Part shown: in pieces, positions 23,594 to 32,921 of the stretch | Numbering within the stretch: position 1 is the first letter of the stretch | How the letters are laid out: every line of letters begins with the position of its first letter | Notes under the pieces: model-generated | What the model saw: only the letters and a program-made list of their open reading frames with translations | The model's database searches: none | What the model was told of the DNA's origin: nothing | Made by a program: the position numbers and the translations under genes | From: Nitrospirota bacterium | GTDB lineage: Bacteria > Nitrospirota > UBA9217 | Direction: 5' to 3' | NCBI GenBank assembly: GCA_035516965.1 | Contig: DATIZR010000022.1 | Location: 1 to 35,716, forward strand | DNA length: 35,716 bases

Positions 23594-24277
23594 CTACGAC
23601 AGCTTCAGGAACCGCGGAAGACTTCCGCGCGCCGTGGTAAGACGCAAGAGGAACCGGTCCTCGAGAGAGAGGGCGGGATCGATCGCTCCCTGCGCGGGTG
23701 GCGTATCGGGGCTGTAGACCAGCAGATGAAAGGCCACGGACGTGACCGGCGAGTCCTGCAGAGGCAGCCGTTCGATCTCCGACACGAATTCGATCCAGGC
23801 GTCCGCCATGCGCACGTAGTCATCCACGTCCTGCATCTTCAGGTAGTCGGAAACGGTCTTTCCCCGGGAGGAACCGACGCCTCTGCAGACGTTCACATCC
23901 GGCCTCACGAGACAGGACCTGCCGTTGTCGAATACCCTGCCGAGGGGATACAGGCGGCAGGCAAGCGGCCTTGCCCGGTAAATGCGGCAGCCCGTTGCGG
24001 TCCAGAAATGACAAGAAGGGTTGCGCGGCAGCATCACCAGGGGGAAGCCCTTCGCCCGGTCCGTGTCCACGATATCGAGCAGGTCCTCGTAGCTCATGCG
24101 GGTCTCGCTGCATACCCTGGCTATTTCATAGGGGTTGAGAATGACCGGCGCGCTTGCGGTGCAGCAGTTCGAGGCGCAGCCGTTCACGCCGCAGGATACC
24201 TGGAAGGGGTCGGACAGTTCGAGGATCGTGGCATCCATGCCGGCGATCTTGAGGGTGGTTCTCACATCATTATCCAT
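23594..24277 (-). CDS. YkgJ-family cysteine cluster protein
   Basis: This 227-residue protein has the CxxCxxCC-like cluster of PF03692: CGVNGCASNCC at about residues 29-39, then Cys in NPSCHFWTATGCRIYRARPL and ACRLYPLG, the conserved second half of the motif. Such proteins are predicted to bind a metal or Fe-S cluster. The family is widespread and its role is not settled. The region after about residue 150 is not recognised. It lies between secF and the lytic transglycosylase on the same strand. A strong hairpin between it and secF may separate the transcripts. Confidence 0.85.
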   Translation of the reverse strand: MDNDVRTTLKIAGMDATILELSDPFQVSCGVNGCASNCCTASAPVILNPYEIARVCSETRMSYEDLLDIVDTDRAKGFPLVMLPRNPSCHFWTATGCRIYRARPLACRLYPLGRVFDNGRSCLVRPDVNVCRGVGSSRGKTVSDYLKMQDVDDYVRMADAWIEFVSEIERLPLQDSPVTSVAFHLLVYSPDTPPAQGAIDPALSLEDRFLLRLTTARGSLPRFLKLS

Positions 24278-24300
24278 ACAGCGAATTTTGGAACCGGCGA

Positions 24301-24348
24301 AGGGAGGAGGGTAAGAAGTTCATGTGCGATCTCCTTACCCTCTTCCCT
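24301..24348. terminator. Long hairpin just past the secF stop
   Basis: The arms 24301-24315 and 24334-24348 are reverse complements at 14 of 15 positions around an 18-base loop. It begins eight bases past the secF stop. No T-run follows on the minus strand, so it would act as a 3'-end stabiliser, an attenuator or a factor-assisted terminator rather than a classical intrinsic one. Confidence 0.5.
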
Positions 24349-24355
24349 ACAGATA

Positions 24356-25264
24356 TCATTTCGTTGTCAGCCTGCCGCCGGACCTTGCCTGCCAAACGAC
24401 CAGGATGGGGCTGGCGACGAACACGGATGAATAGGTCCCGACGACCACGCCCATGAGGAGCGCCAGAGAAAAGTCATGCAGCACCTCGCCGCCGTAGATC
24501 ACGAGCGGGATGAGCACCAGCACCACCGTGAGCGAGGTGATGATCGTGCGCGACAGCACTTCGTTGATGCTGTCATTCACCAGCTTCGGAAGGGGATCGC
24601 GCTTGCTGCGCCTCAGGTTCTCCCGGATCCGGTCGAAGACCACCACCGTGTCCGTGAGCGAATAGCCGGCGAGCGTCAGGAGCGCCGTGATGATCAGCAG
24701 GTTGATCTCCTTGTGCAGGATGAAGAACACGCCGAGGACCGCGAGCACGTCATGGACCGTCGCGATCGCAGCTGCCACTCCGAACCTGAACTGGAACCGG
24801 AAGGCGATATAGACGATGATCGCCGCGATCGAGATCACGACTGCCCAGAGCGCCTGCTGCTGCAGCGCCTGGCCGATCACGGGCCCGATCTCCATGATGC
24901 TGTAGACTTCAAAGGGGTTCTCCGGGAACTCCTGCTTGAACAGGTTCTGGATCTTGTCCGACGTCCCTTCCGATTCGCGAAGCCTGATCAGGATCTTGTT
25001 CCCGCCTTCCCCCACCTGCTGGATGGAGGCGCCCTGCATGCCGCTCTTTTCGAGCGCGGAGCGCGCCTTGTCGATCGGCACGGCGTCCTTGAAGCTGAGC
25101 TGGATCGTCGTGCCTCCCACGAAATCGATGCCCAGGTTCGCCTTGCCGCGGCCGATCTGGACCAGGCCGACGATGCCCAGCGTGATCAGGATGGCGGAAA
25201 CCGTAAAGGACACGTTCTTCCATCCCATGAAATCGATGTTGGTCTTGTGCAAGATTTGAAGCAT
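24356..25264 (-). CDS. secF: Protein translocase subunit SecF
   Basis: This 302-residue membrane protein starts MLQILHKTNIDFMGWK. It has a first membrane helix, the periplasmic P1 domain, and then five helices. The GIDFVGGTTIQLSF motif after helix 1 and SLTDTVVVFDRIRENLRR in the membrane region are diagnostic for SecF. With SecD and YajC it uses the proton gradient to pull proteins through SecYEG. GGAGG five bases before the ATG fixes the start, and the longer frame has no such site. It follows secD, separated by a 69-base repeat. Confidence 0.96.
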   Translation of the reverse strand: MLQILHKTNIDFMGWKNVSFTVSAILITLGIVGLVQIGRGKANLGIDFVGGTTIQLSFKDAVPIDKARSALEKSGMQGASIQQVGEGGNKILIRLRESEGTSDKIQNLFKQEFPENPFEVYSIMEIGPVIGQALQQQALWAVVISIAAIIVYIAFRFQFRFGVAAAIATVHDVLAVLGVFFILHKEINLLIITALLTLAGYSLTDTVVVFDRIRENLRRSKRDPLPKLVNDSINEVLSRTIITSLTVVLVLIPLVIYGGEVLHDFSLALLMGVVVGTYSSVFVASPILVVWQARSGGRLTTK

Positions 25265-25286
25265 TGTTCCCTCCGAATACCGATCT

Positions 25287-25355
25287 ACCACAGAGATCAC
25301 CGGGGTCAAATCCGGGATTGGGATAACACGTTGTTCTCTCCGCGCCCCCTGTGGT
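25287..25355. repeat. CTCTGCG-family inverted repeat between secD and secF
   Basis: The left arm ACCACAGAGATCACCGG (25287-25303) and the right arm at 25334-25355 (ending CCCCTGTGGT) are imperfect reverse complements, strongest over the outer ACCACAG/CTGTGGT seven bases. It sits in the short gap between secD and secF and could form a hairpin in their shared transcript. Confidence 0.55.
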
Positions 25356-25364
25356 GAAGAATAA

Positions 25365-26939
25365 TTATATGCTCAGCTTCTCCAGCTTCCACTTGGTATT
25401 GATGATATCGAAGATCACCTTGGTGCCCACCAGCGCGGAATAGAGGTTGATCATGATACCCAGGCTGAGCGAGACCGCGAAGCCCTTGATCGGGCCGGTG
25501 CCGAACATGAAGAGCACCGCAGCCGTGATCAGCGTGGTCACGTGCGAGTCGAGGATCGTGAGGAACGCCTTGTCGTATCCCGAATCGACGGCGGGCCGCG
25601 GCGGTTTGCCGGCCCGGATCTCCTCGCGAATGCGCTCGAACATGAGCACATTCGAGTCCACGCCCATTCCGATGGTCAGGATGATGCCCGCGATGCCGGG
25701 GAGCGTCAGCGTCGCGTTCAGCAGCGCCATGGCCCCGAGGAGCAGGACCAGGTTCAGGATGATGGCGTAGTCGGCGATGATCCCGGCCATCCGGTAGTAG
25801 ACCACCATGAAGATGACGACCACGAGCCCGCCGATCAGCGCCGAGCGGACGCCCATGGTGATGGAATCCTGACCCAGCGAGGGGCCGACGGTCACGTTCT
25901 GGATGATCTTGACCGGGGCGGGCAGCGATTCCCGGAGGACGATGGCAAGCTTCGCCGCCTCTTCATGGGTGAAGTTGCCCGTGATCTGGGCGTTCCCGCC
26001 GCTGATCCGGTCCTGGATCCGGGGTGCAGAGTGGACCACGCCGTCGAGGATGATCGCCAGCTGCTTGCCCACGTTCTCGGCGGTGATGCGGTCGAACAGT
26101 TCCGCGCCCTTGCTGTCGAACGAGATGGATACGTCCGGCTTGTTGTACTGGTCGATACCGACCTTGGCCTCCTTGAGGCGGTCGCCGGTCAGGAGCGTCT
26201 TGCTGTACACAAGGACCGGCTGCTTCGAAATCTTGCCGTTCTCCCCCTCCCGCTCTTCGAAGAGGAGCTCCGTTCCTTCAGGCGCTGTGCCGGCCTGCGC
26301 CTTCTGGAAGTCTCCGGGATCAATGTCAACAAGCTTGAATTCGAGCCGTCCCGCGGTCTTGATGAAGGAAATCGCCTCCTGGGGGTTCTTCACGCCCGGC
26401 AGCTGGAGCGCGATCTGGTCCTGCTGCTGCTTGTAGATGGCGGGCTCGGCCACACCGTACTTGTCGACCCTGCGGCGCGTCCGCTCCAGGGTCTGCTGCA
26501 CCGCAGCCTCCCTCAGGCGGCTGATCTCGGAGGGCCTCAGGCCGTACACCAGCTCGCCCTTGGCGTTCGACTTCTGGTCAAGGATCGCGTAGGTTCCCTT
26601 GACAAATTTCTCCACCTTGTCGGCGTTCGCCTCCGTGGTCTTCGCCGTGATCGTCTGCCCGGTCCTCGAAAAGGTGGCGGCAATCTGCTGCGACGCGGCA
26701 GTTGTCTGCAGGTCGGCAGCGATATTGTCCAGGGAGGATTCGATCGCCTTGTCGGTCTCGACCTGCATGACGATGTGGCTTCCGCCCCTGAGGTCCAGGC
26801 CGAGCGAGATCTTCGGCACGCTCTGGTGCCACCACTCCGGCAGCTTCGACGTGAGCGGCGTCGAAGGGAGGAACAGGAACAGCGCGATCAGGACCGACAG
26901 GGCAATGACCGCCAGTCTCCATTGAATGCTCTTCTTCAT
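25365..26939 (-). CDS. secD: Protein translocase subunit SecD
   Basis: This 524-residue protein starts MKKSIQWRLAVIALSVLIAL. It has one N-terminal helix, a large periplasmic region, and five C-terminal helices. GLDLRGGSHIVMQVE is the SecD signature. GMGVDSNVLMFERIREEIRAG and the glycine-rich loops of the RND fold are present near the C terminus. The start at 26939 is supported by AGGAGG ten bases upstream; the extra 41 codons of the open frame are untranslated by this reading. It is part of yajC-secD-secF. Confidence 0.96.
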   Translation of the reverse strand: MKKSIQWRLAVIALSVLIALFLFLPSTPLTSKLPEWWHQSVPKISLGLDLRGGSHIVMQVETDKAIESSLDNIAADLQTTAASQQIAATFSRTGQTITAKTTEANADKVEKFVKGTYAILDQKSNAKGELVYGLRPSEISRLREAAVQQTLERTRRRVDKYGVAEPAIYKQQQDQIALQLPGVKNPQEAISFIKTAGRLEFKLVDIDPGDFQKAQAGTAPEGTELLFEEREGENGKISKQPVLVYSKTLLTGDRLKEAKVGIDQYNKPDVSISFDSKGAELFDRITAENVGKQLAIILDGVVHSAPRIQDRISGGNAQITGNFTHEEAAKLAIVLRESLPAPVKIIQNVTVGPSLGQDSITMGVRSALIGGLVVVIFMVVYYRMAGIIADYAIILNLVLLLGAMALLNATLTLPGIAGIILTIGMGVDSNVLMFERIREEIRAGKPPRPAVDSGYDKAFLTILDSHVTTLITAAVLFMFGTGPIKGFAVSLSLGIMINLYSALVGTKVIFDIINTKWKLEKLSI

Positions 26940-27082
26940 TGTGGTATTGCCTCCTGAAAAAACAGAATCAAATTGGCCGCGCACCATCACGGATGGCCGC
27001 GGATACATTCGGGACAGACCAGGGCGGCTCCTTCCCCTGTTTTCCGGGTCCGTCGTCCCCATCCGCCCGTGGCAAAATCAGG

Positions 27083-27427
27083 TCAGGACTTGTCCTTCTT
27101 TTCGTCCTCGGGCCGGACCACGTGAGCGATGGACCCGCGCGTGATCTTTACCTTCGTTCCCTCGGCGATCTTCACGGTCAGGGTGTCGGGCGATACGTTC
27201 TCGACGATGCCGTAGATGCCTCCGCCGGTGATGATCTCATCGCCCCTCTTGAGATCGTCCACCATCTTCTTGTGTTCCTTCATCTTCTTCTGCTGCGGGC
27301 GGATCAGGATGAAGTAGAAGATGGCGAAGATGACAACCATCATGATCAGGCCCGACGCTCCGCCGCCTCCCGAAGACTGCCCCGCGCTGCCCGGTGATCC
27401 CATGGCATATGCGATTGATTCTAGCAT
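27083..27427 (-). CDS. yajC: Preprotein translocase accessory subunit YajC
   Basis: This 114-residue protein has a Gly/Ser-rich N terminus, one membrane helix (LIMMVVIFAIFYFILIRPQQ) and a basic cytoplasmic domain with the family motif RPQQKK followed by GDEIITGGGIYGIV. YajC associates with SecDF at the Sec translocon. AGGAGG lies eight bases before the ATG. It sits between tgt and secD, the usual order. Confidence 0.95.
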   Translation of the reverse strand: MLESIAYAMGSPGSAGQSSGGGGASGLIMMVVIFAIFYFILIRPQQKKMKEHKKMVDDLKRGDEIITGGGIYGIVENVSPDTLTVKIAEGTKVKITRGSIAHVVRPEDEKKDKS

Positions 27428-27462
27428 GTTGAAACCCTCCTGTAGGATTGAATTTCTTTTTT

Positions 27463-27545
27463 ATCATCCCCGTGCTTCGCACAGGGATAGGGTTGATGCT
27501 CTCCGCTTCAAAAAACGGAATCCCGATTCAACCGACGGGAATGAC
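27463..27545. repeat. Composite palindromic repeat between tgt and yajC, with a possible terminator
   Basis: Bases 27465-27489 contain ATCCCCGTGCTTCGCACAGG and the following GAT, an imperfect hairpin. Bases 27516-27545 contain CGGAATCCCGATTCAACCG and GACGGGAATGAC, another dispersed-repeat type. On the minus strand a short stem (GAATC/GATTC) is followed by six T (A6 at 27510-27515), so this could end the tgt transcript weakly. Confidence 0.4.
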
Positions 27546-27559
27546 TGCAGAACTTTAAC

Positions 27560-28847
<1,288 letters not shown>

Positions 28848-30512
28848 TCACATCCGTTCCGGCGCGTTCACGCCGAGGATCCTGAGCGCACTCTGGATGA
28901 CGGTCTTGACCTGCTTCATGAGAAAGAGCCTGGCCCCGGTCCGGCCCCTGTCCTCGGTGATCACACGGTGCTTGAAATAATAGTTGTGCAGCAGCCCGGC
29001 TAGGTCCTGCAGATAGAACGTGAGCCGGTGGGGCTCATAGGCCAGGGCGGCGTCCTCGATGACCTCGGGATACTTCGCGAGAGACTTGATGATGTTCTGC
29101 TCCTCTTCGAGGTCGAGGAGATCGATCGTGACCGCGTCCTTCGCAGGCACCACGATGCCGCGGGATTCCGCCTCCCGCATCAGGCTCGCAAGCCGCGCGT
29201 GGGCGTACTGAACGTAGTACACCGGGTTCTCGCGGGACTGCTCCTTGGCAACGTCCAGATCGAAATCCAGGTGGCTGTCCGACCGGCGCGTCAGGAAGAT
29301 GAAACGCGCTGCATCGGCGCCCACATCCTGGACTACGTCGCGCAGCGTGACGAACGTGCCTGCCCGCTTCGACATGGGCACCGGCTGGCCGTGCCGGAGG
29401 ATCGCGACAAGCTGCACGAGCAGCACGTGGAGCGAGTCTTTCGGATGGCCGAAGGCCTGGATCACAGCCTGGACCCGCGGGATATAACCGTGATGGTCCG
29501 CGCCCCAGATGTTCACCAGCGAGGTAAAACCGCGCCCCAGCTTGTTCCGGTGATAGGCGATGTCCGTGGCAAGGTAGGTGTAGCTCTTGTCCTTCTTGAC
29601 CACTACCCGGTCCTTGTCGTCGCCGAAGGTGGTCGACCGGAGCCAAAGCGCACCGTCCTGGTCGTAGAGGTTCCTGCTTTCCATCAGCTCATCCAGCGAT
29701 CTCTGGACCGAGCCGTCCTTCAGGAGCGACGCTTCGCTGAACCAGGTGTCGAACCGGACGCCGAAGGATTCCAGATCCGTCCGGATGTCCGCCAGCATCG
29801 TTTCCTTGCCAAAATCAGCGAACGCCTCGGTGCAGTCATCAAAGGGCGCCTTCAGGTAGCGTTTCCCGTGGAGCTTGATGAAACCCTGGGCGATCTCTTC
29901 GATGTAGGTCCCATGGTACCCGTCCTCGGGAAAAGGCACGTTATTGCCGAGCGCCTGCTGGTACCGGCTGTAGACCGAGAGCGCCAGGAGCTTCACCTGC
30001 CTGCCCGCGTCGTTGATGTAGAATTCCCGCGTTACAGCAAACCCGACGGCCGAGAGCAGGTTCGCAAGGGCGTCGCCGATCGCGGCTCCCCTTCCGTGCC
30101 CCACATGGAGCGGGCCCGTCGGGTTGGCGCTCACGAATTCCACGAGCACCTTCTTGCCCCTGCCGATGTCCCGGAGGCCGTAGCGCCCGCCTTCGGCCTC
30201 GATATCAAAGAGCGTCTGTTTCCACCGGTCCTGCTTGAAGATGAAATTGATGAACCCGGGGCCCGCGATCTCGGTCCGGTCGATGATCCCGGCCTCGTCC
30301 CGGATGTTGCTCACGATGATCTCGGCGATCTTCCGGGGAGGCTTCGCCTCGGACTTTGCCATGGTCAGGGCGAGGGTCGTGGCGAGGTCGCCGTGGCTCT
30401 TCTCCCTCGGCGTTTCAAGCGTGACCGCAGGCTGTGTTTCGAGCTTGAGTTCTCCCTTCTCTTTGGCCCGCGCAAGGGCGTTGAGCAGGATGTCCGTAAG
30501 GGTTTCTTTCAT
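28848..30512 (-). CDS. argS: Arginyl-tRNA synthetase
   Basis: This 554-residue class I synthetase has the ArgRS Add1 domain at the N terminus. The HIGH region is SANPTGPLHVGHGRGAAIGD at about residues 129-148, the KMSKS-like loop is PMSKRAGTFVTL, and the C-terminal DALR anticodon-binding domain ends in VNAPERM. The length is at the usual family size. The start at 30512 gives MKETLTDILL. A strong promoter lies at 30551-30578. It is divergent from the bifunctional-nuclease-family gene. Confidence 0.96.
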   Translation of the reverse strand: MKETLTDILLNALARAKEKGELKLETQPAVTLETPREKSHGDLATTLALTMAKSEAKPPRKIAEIIVSNIRDEAGIIDRTEIAGPGFINFIFKQDRWKQTLFDIEAEGGRYGLRDIGRGKKVLVEFVSANPTGPLHVGHGRGAAIGDALANLLSAVGFAVTREFYINDAGRQVKLLALSVYSRYQQALGNNVPFPEDGYHGTYIEEIAQGFIKLHGKRYLKAPFDDCTEAFADFGKETMLADIRTDLESFGVRFDTWFSEASLLKDGSVQRSLDELMESRNLYDQDGALWLRSTTFGDDKDRVVVKKDKSYTYLATDIAYHRNKLGRGFTSLVNIWGADHHGYIPRVQAVIQAFGHPKDSLHVLLVQLVAILRHGQPVPMSKRAGTFVTLRDVVQDVGADAARFIFLTRRSDSHLDFDLDVAKEQSRENPVYYVQYAHARLASLMREAESRGIVVPAKDAVTIDLLDLEEEQNIIKSLAKYPEVIEDAALAYEPHRLTFYLQDLAGLLHNYYFKHRVITEDRGRTGARLFLMKQVKTVIQSALRILGVNAPERM

Positions 30513-30550
30513 GGGTGAACAGCGTCTTTCGTGCCATTAGTAAACGCCAA

Positions 30551-30578
30551 AGTATAGCTTATACGCGAAAAAAGTCAA
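30551..30578 (-). promoter_or_regulatory. Sigma-70-type promoter for argS
   Basis: Read on the minus strand: TTGACT (-35, 30573-30578), a 16-base spacer, and TATACT (-10, 30551-30556). Both boxes differ from consensus at one position. It is about 40 bases before the argS ATG. Confidence 0.75.
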
Positions 30579-30590
30579 TATAATAATCCC

Positions 30591-30619
30591 TTTACTTGGT
30601 CCCGGCGCTGTGGTATTGT
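30591..30619 (+). promoter_or_regulatory. Candidate promoter for the bifunctional-nuclease-family gene
   Basis: TTTACT (30591-30596), a 17-base spacer and TATTGT (30614-30619) stand about 23 bases before the plus-strand ATG. The boxes are weaker than those of argS but well spaced. Confidence 0.5.
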
Positions 30620-30641
30620 TAAAAAAAGGGCGGAGACGGCC

Positions 30642-31097
30642 ATGTGGATACAGATGAACGTCAATACCATCCTGTTCGACAGCAAGAACAGCAGTTATAT
30701 CGTCGTGCTCAAGGATGATACGGGGAAAAAGATCCTTCCGATCTGGATCGGAGCGTCGGAGGGCAATTCCATCGCCTTGGCCATGAGCAACGTGAAGGCC
30801 GCGCGGCCCCTGACCCATGACCTGATCGTCAGCATCTTCGACCGCCTGGAGATCGAGATCGCCCGCGTGGTGATCAGCGACCTCATCGACAACACGTTCT
30901 ATGCCTCGCTGTACCTGCTCCAGAACAGCAAGGAATTCCACATCGATTCACGGCCGAGCGACGCCATCGCGATCGCGATCCGGATCGGCGCGCCGGTTTT
31001 TGTGGAAGAGGACGTGCTGGCGAAACAGGACCAGTCCACGCTCGACATGTGGATGAAAAACCTCGGAGAGGGCGGCGGAACGGAGTTTAACGCGTAG
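30642..31097 (+). CDS. Bifunctional nuclease (BFN/DUF151) family protein
   Basis: This 151-residue protein has the BFN domain pattern: VVLKDDTGKKILPIWIGASE, then EGNSIALAMSNVKAARPLTHD, and FHIDSRPSDAIAIAIRIGAP with the conserved SRPSDAIA motif. Plant BFN proteins have DNase and RNase activity; bacterial members are mostly uncharacterised, and the thermophile structure is known. The length and motif are typical. The ATG at 30642 has GGCGGAG before it. It diverges from argS and converges with ubiX. Confidence 0.9.
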   Translation: MWIQMNVNTILFDSKNSSYIVVLKDDTGKKILPIWIGASEGNSIALAMSNVKAARPLTHDLIVSIFDRLEIEIARVVISDLIDNTFYASLYLLQNSKEFHIDSRPSDAIAIAIRIGAPVFVEEDVLAKQDQSTLDMWMKNLGEGGGTEFNA

Positions 31098-31199
31098 AAA
31101 AAGAACAAAATAGGAAAAAATTGCTTAAGAACAGTTTATCCCTCACCTAACAATTCTTCACCCCCATAATTTCAGCGTCTTTTCCCTTTTACCCTTGCC

Positions 31200-31799
31200 C
31201 TAAAGCCCCCATCTCGGCGACAGGTCGTTCTCGATCCCCATGCTGTCCAGCACCCTGCCCACGATGAAGTCCACCATGTCCGAAACCCGCTTGGGGTGGT
31301 GATAGAAGGCCGGCATGGCCGGGATGAGATGGCAGCCGAGCTCGGCCACGGTCAGCATGTTCCTCAGGTGGATAGCCGAGAGCGGCGTCTCGCGGGGAAC
31401 GAGGATCAGCTTTCTTTTTTCCTTGATCATCACGTCGGCGGCGCGCTCGATCAGCGTCGTGGCGTAGCCGTTGGCGATCGCCGCCAGGCTCTTCATGGAA
31501 CACGGGATCACGACCATCGCGTCCACCTTGACCGATCCGCTCGCGATCGGCGCGTACATAGTGTCCTCGTCGAAGTAGGTGATCTTGCCCGTCTTCGCCT
31601 CGAATTGCTTCTCCAACTCGAACTGGATATCGGTCTCCGACCCTTTCAGCACCATTCCCGTTTCGTCTTTCAGGATCGAAAGCCCGTCTCCGGAGATCGT
31701 AAGGTAAACAGAGTGCCCTCCCTTGATCAGCACCTGAAGCAGCCGGTGGGCATAGGGCGCGCCGCTCGCGCCGGTGATCGCTACGGTATAAGTTGCCAT
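31200..31799 (-). CDS. ubiX: Flavin prenyltransferase (UbiX/Pad1)
   Basis: This 199-residue enzyme makes prenylated FMN for UbiD-type decarboxylases from FMN and dimethylallyl phosphate. The FMN site is AITGASGAPYAHRLLQ at residues 7-22. It also has IPCSMKSLAAIANGYATTLI and the phosphate-binding RETPLSAIHLRNM, followed by PAMPAFYHHP. The length is typical. AAGAGG precedes the ATG. No ubiD partner lies in this window. Confidence 0.94.
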   Translation of the reverse strand: MATYTVAITGASGAPYAHRLLQVLIKGGHSVYLTISGDGLSILKDETGMVLKGSETDIQFELEKQFEAKTGKITYFDEDTMYAPIASGSVKVDAMVVIPCSMKSLAAIANGYATTLIERAADVMIKEKRKLILVPRETPLSAIHLRNMLTVAELGCHLIPAMPAFYHHPKRVSDMVDFIVGRVLDSMGIENDLSPRWGL

Positions 31800-31892
31800 G
31801 AACTACCTCTTTTCGGTTGAAATAAGGAGATACGTCGATTTAATTCTCTGAAGAGTTTACGGTCCGCGGTCTTTTTTTGCAAGCCTTTTTCT

Positions 31893-32037
31893 AACAGGCA
31901 GTTGAAAAACCGCCTCAGCTGTCATTGCGAGGAGCTGTTTTCGCGACGCGGCAATCCCGAAGTTCTCATCTTTCTAAAACCGAGTTTGCCGCGCTTCGCT
32001 CGCAAAGACAGCTAAAATACTTTTTAACAGCCTCCTA
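31893..32037. repeat. 145-base dispersed palindromic repeat with 39-base inverted arms
   Basis: The left arm 31893-31931 and right arm 31999-32037 are imperfect reverse complements, matching well over CAGCTGTCATTGCGAG against CAGCTGTCTTTGCGAG and over TTGAAAAA/TTAAAAAG. Inside, GCGACGCGGCAA and TTGCCGCGCTTCGC form a second, nested pair. It is a TGTCATTGCGAGG-type repeat known from many bacterial genomes. Its right end provides the stop codon of the VF530-family gene. Confidence 0.75.
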
Positions 32038-32295
32038 AGCACGTTCCGTCTTTTTCGGCTTTTTTAAGACATTCCGTGCATACTTCAGATACAGCGCTTC
32101 GACCTTAGTTCTCGCCCAGGGCGTTCTTCTCAGGAACTGCAGGCTGGACTTGATGCTCGGGTCATTATTAAAGCACCGGATATCGATGATCTGCCCCATC
32201 TTTTCCCACCCATGATGCGCCACCAGCTGGGTAAGCATCATTTCCAGCGTGACACCGTGAAGAGGATCTTTGTGTTGTTGGTCGCTCATGTCCAT
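32035..32295 (-). CDS. VF530-family (DUF2132) small protein
   Basis: This 86-residue protein matches the VF530 family: DPLHGVTLEMMLTQLVAHHG, then WEKMGQIIDIRCFNNDPSIK and SSLQFLRRTPWARTKVE. A small helical fold is known for a Vibrio fischeri member, and DNA binding has been suggested by the family name; the cellular role is not established. It could start at 32295 or two codons later at 32289 (MSDQQ). The last three bases (TAG) lie in the end of the repeat at 31893-32037, so the C terminus LKKPKKTERA may not be original. Confidence 0.85.
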   Translation of the reverse strand: MDMSDQQHKDPLHGVTLEMMLTQLVAHHGWEKMGQIIDIRCFNNDPSIKSSLQFLRRTPWARTKVEALYLKYARNVLKKPKKTERA

Positions 32296-32328
32296 TCAAT
32301 TTTTTTCAACGCTTGCGTCAGAGGTGCT

Positions 32329-32679
32329 TTATCCGCTGGACCCCGTTGTTAGTCCTCTTTTTCGTTGTAATTCACGATGAATATCGGACGCCAAGGCATA
32401 AACATCAGACTTCAGTTCCAAAAAATTATCGTTAACGGAATTCATCTCATCTTTCATTATGATATGTCCATTCTCGGGGCAGAGGTAAACATCGTTGAGA
32501 CTACCCATACCGCCATAGGCGGACAGCAAATGTTCAATTCCTCTAGCGTCTCCTGATTTTATAAGATTTAAATCTCCACCGAGCCATGTTGACCAATGTT
32601 TCACACCGTGTTTCTTGAGCAGTGCGGTGAGCGTCTCAAGTTTTGCTTCTAACTTTTGAAGTGAATTTTGGTTGCTCAA
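32329..32679 (-). CDS. DUF6966-like small protein
   Basis: This 116-residue protein starts with a coiled-coil-like LEAKLETLTALLKKH, followed by GVKHWSTWLGGDLNLIKSGD and then GIEHLLSAYGGMGSLNDVYL CPENGH, which resembles the DUF6966 family of small uncharacterised bacterial proteins. The start is a TTG, with AAAGG nine bases upstream; there is no earlier ATG in frame. Base composition is visibly more AT-rich than neighbours, consistent with acquisition. Such proteins are often single genes scattered in genomes. The function is unknown. Confidence 0.6.
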   Translation of the reverse strand: MSNQNSLQKLEAKLETLTALLKKHGVKHWSTWLGGDLNLIKSGDARGIEHLLSAYGGMGSLNDVYLCPENGHIIMKDEMNSVNDNFLELKSDVYALASDIHRELQRKRGLTTGSSG

Positions 32680-32921
32680 GCGATATTACCTTTAAGCAAT
32701 GATCTGATCTTTAGGGGGGGGCAAGTGATGATCCCTGCCGCATATTTTGTCTTTACCTATTCGAGTGAGAGACAACGCAATGAAGGCTGCCCACCTCCAT
32801 GCATATCACTGTGCGGAAAGCTTAGCTCCCAAATCTTTGATCCCTTGGATCCTGATACATTATTTCCCAGCCAGCATCAGAGGGCCGGAATATCGCCCGA
32901 TGACTGCTTAGGGAAAGGAAC
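32680..32921. other. Intergenic region with a G8 run
   Basis: No gene is supported. Bases 32714-32721 are eight consecutive G on the plus strand. A plus-strand frame running into the MFS gene (to 33126) is a shadow. Confidence 0.4.

Noticed and set aside
25542-26957. Plus-strand frame of 471 codons opposite secD
   Set aside because: It is a shadow of secD with Arg/Asp/His-rich, low-information sequence.
29028-30518. Plus-strand frame of 496 codons opposite argS
   Set aside because: It is the complement of an unmistakable arginyl-tRNA synthetase; there is no domain and no ribosome site.
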